Positions 30,305 through 31,263 of a stretch of 31,263 nucleotides of DNA are shown one piece after another. The stretch comes from a virus, in IMG/VR virus record IMGVR_UViG_3300032282_001083, positions 1 to 31,263 of that record; one strand, given 5' to 3'. A program made the translations under genes and the position numbers. Within the stretch, counting starts at the first letter, position 1. Each line of letters opens with the position of its first letter. The notes under the pieces were generated by a model. It did not search any database. It saw only the letters and a list, made by a program, of their open reading frames with translations, and was not told the origin of the DNA.

Positions 30305-31069
30305 TTATTTCTTACGCCATTCAACGTAATCATTGTAAGCTGTCTGGCTAATCTTGTAATAGCGGCCACATTCCTTGCACTTCATCATGTAGGACAGTGT
30401 TCCTGCCGCGCTAATGTTCTTCCTGTTAACCACTACGTTGCTACTACCATCCACAGGGCAAGTCCACTTATCGTTGCCAGAAGCTACGCCAGCATGGGTT
30501 TTGTGGGGCAGGTAGTATTCCATCTTCTTCCAGACCTCCTGAAGCAGCTCTACGTCCTTGGCGCAATAGACGCACATTTGATTCATGGCCTTAATATTCT
30601 TCTCAAGGACAATCTTCTTCCAAAGGCCAAACTCGGTCTTTATCTTGCCGCCTAAGCCTAGATACTTGGCAATGTAGTCGAGCTTGTTGGAGTTGAAGAG
30701 GAACTTGCTACGCGCCCATTTGAGGGTGTCAATGGTGCGGTATTGGGGCATGGGGTCTAGGCCGTGAAAGATGGCACGGGCGCGAATCCACGGCATATCA
30801 AACTTGTCTCCATTGTGGAAAACAATCTCGTCAGCTTGGTTAGCCACCTTGATGAACTCTTGCAGGAGCTTCTTGTCGCATTGGTTGCTGTCCCAACGTA
30901 GCACTTTGGCTTTCTTTTGGTGCTCCCATTTGTAACCAATACAAATGATGGCTCGCTCCTTGAGGATGTTGTCATTGTCGATGCGGATGTCATAGCCCAC
31001 GCGCCATGAAAGCACGACATTGGGAGACGTTTCAATGTCCGCGAACAGGCGGTTAATGCGAGGTTTCAT
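30305..31069 (-). CDS. DEDDy 3'-5' exonuclease with zinc-ribbon-like tail, 254 aa
   Basis: RNase H-fold exonuclease: motif I is FADIETSP (Asp11, Glu13), motif II IVFHNGDKFDMPW (Asn86, Asp91) and motif III YCAKD (Tyr168, Asp172), making it the DEDDy subtype. It would remove nucleotides from DNA or RNA 3' ends in replication, repair or decay. A C-terminal segment contains TCPVDGSS (Cys204) and KCKECG (Cys231, Cys234), a zinc ribbon in which one expected Cys is Asp. The start at 31069 is chosen over 31192 because it overlaps the stop of the 52-aa gene by ATGA and directly precedes the exonuclease fold. The polymerase is not in the window. Confidence 0.85.
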   Translation of the reverse strand: MKPRINRLFADIETSPNVVLSWRVGYDIRIDNDNILKERAIICIGYKWEHQKKAKVLRWDSNQCDKKLLQEFIKVANQADEIVFHNGDKFDMPWIRARAIFHGLDPMPQYRTIDTLKWARSKFLFNSNKLDYIAKYLGLGGKIKTEFGLWKKIVLEKNIKAMNQMCVYCAKDVELLQEVWKKMEYYLPHKTHAGVASGNDKWTCPVDGSSNVVVNRKNISAAGTLSYMMKCKECGRYYKISQTAYNDYVEWRKK

Positions 31070-31224
31070 TCTTGGCTTTCGATTGTGTGGGAAATTCCCA
31101 CCGCAGAAAATATAATGCAGCAAGATAGTAACATGAAGCCAGCTCCAACGATCATGTGAATATCCTGTTTGATAACACCTGCAACTGTGCAAGCGGCGAA
31201 TACGGGGACGAGTAGTGCGATCAT
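31066..31224 (-). CDS. Small membrane protein, 52 aa
   Basis: Two hydrophobic segments (MIALLVPVFAACTVAGVI and IVGAGFMLLSCCIIFSAVGI) separated by KQDIH, with a polar end (SHTIESQE). AAGGA lies about 10 nt upstream of its ATG. Its TGA overlaps the ATG of the exonuclease gene (ATGA), so the two are coupled. No family is recognised. Confidence 0.6.
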   Translation of the reverse strand: MIALLVPVFAACTVAGVIKQDIHMIVGAGFMLLSCCIIFSAVGISHTIESQE

Positions 31225-31237
31225 TTGTTTTTCTTCC

Positions 31238-31263
31238 TTATCTCTCGCTCTTCAGCGGTTTTG
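31238..31263 (-). CDS. Possible C-terminal end of a leftward gene running off the window
   Basis: A leftward frame ends in TAA at 31238-31240 and stays open to the window edge (final residues KPLKSER). Only eight codons are visible, so this is a bare possibility based on the tight packing of the arm. Confidence 0.2.

Overview
The window is part of the genome of a double-stranded DNA tailed bacteriophage, most likely one with a short, podovirus-type tail. The evidence is a contiguous rightward block of virion genes: small and large terminase, portal, scaffold, an SU10-family (HK97-fold) major capsid protein, decoration protein, head-tail connector, fibres, holin, nozzle-like tail protein, and three large ejection-type internal proteins. 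There is no tape measure, sheath or baseplate gene. No integrase, transposase, CRISPR array or rRNA is seen. The host cannot be named. Many starts lack a strong Shine-Dalgarno sequence and several leftward genes have A-rich leaders.

Left arm (1-3714, leftward). The likely order of transcription is a coiled-coil-type hypothetical gene, a small lysozyme/transglycosylase-like protein, a hypothetical protein, an amidoligase, a class II glutamine amidotransferase, a small ribbon-helix-helix-like protein, and then a 45-residue membrane protein. The amidoligase leader holds three tandem perfect hairpins, and another hairpin separates the amidoligase from the amidotransferase. The amidotransferase and amidoligase are the clearest enzyme pair in the window and probably act together on a peptide or nucleotide-like substrate that remains unknown.

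Control region (3715-4840). About 1.1 kb without a convincing gene lies between the diverging arms. It holds a perfect 16-bp parS-type palindrome (4294-4309), a duplicated 13-mer, short GGGAAACGC repeats, a near-perfect 26-bp palindrome and a very GC-rich ACGCCCG repeat tract ending in a G-run. It looks like an origin, partition or packaging region.

Virion arm (4841-29962, rightward). Genes are tightly packed with many ATGA or TAATG overlaps. Packaging and head genes come first (4841-12783) and end at a strong terminator. Connector, fibre and adhesin genes follow (12845-17991), then holin and small membrane lysis-type genes (17995-18868), three tiny basic proteins (18905-19431), the nozzle-like protein and a fibre-like protein (19439-22211), and the ejection proteins (22216-29962). 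A PP-loop, PAPS-reductase-like enzyme is coupled to the first ejection protein. A complete tRNA-Thr(UGU) gene lies antisense in this block, one base after a stop codon.

Right arm (29965-31263, leftward). A convergent group encodes a hypothetical protein whose 94-nt leader is tRNA-like, a DEDDy 3'-5' exonuclease with a zinc-ribbon-like tail, and a 52-residue membrane protein. This arm runs off the window end. No DNA or RNA polymerase gene is present, so the replication genes must lie outside.
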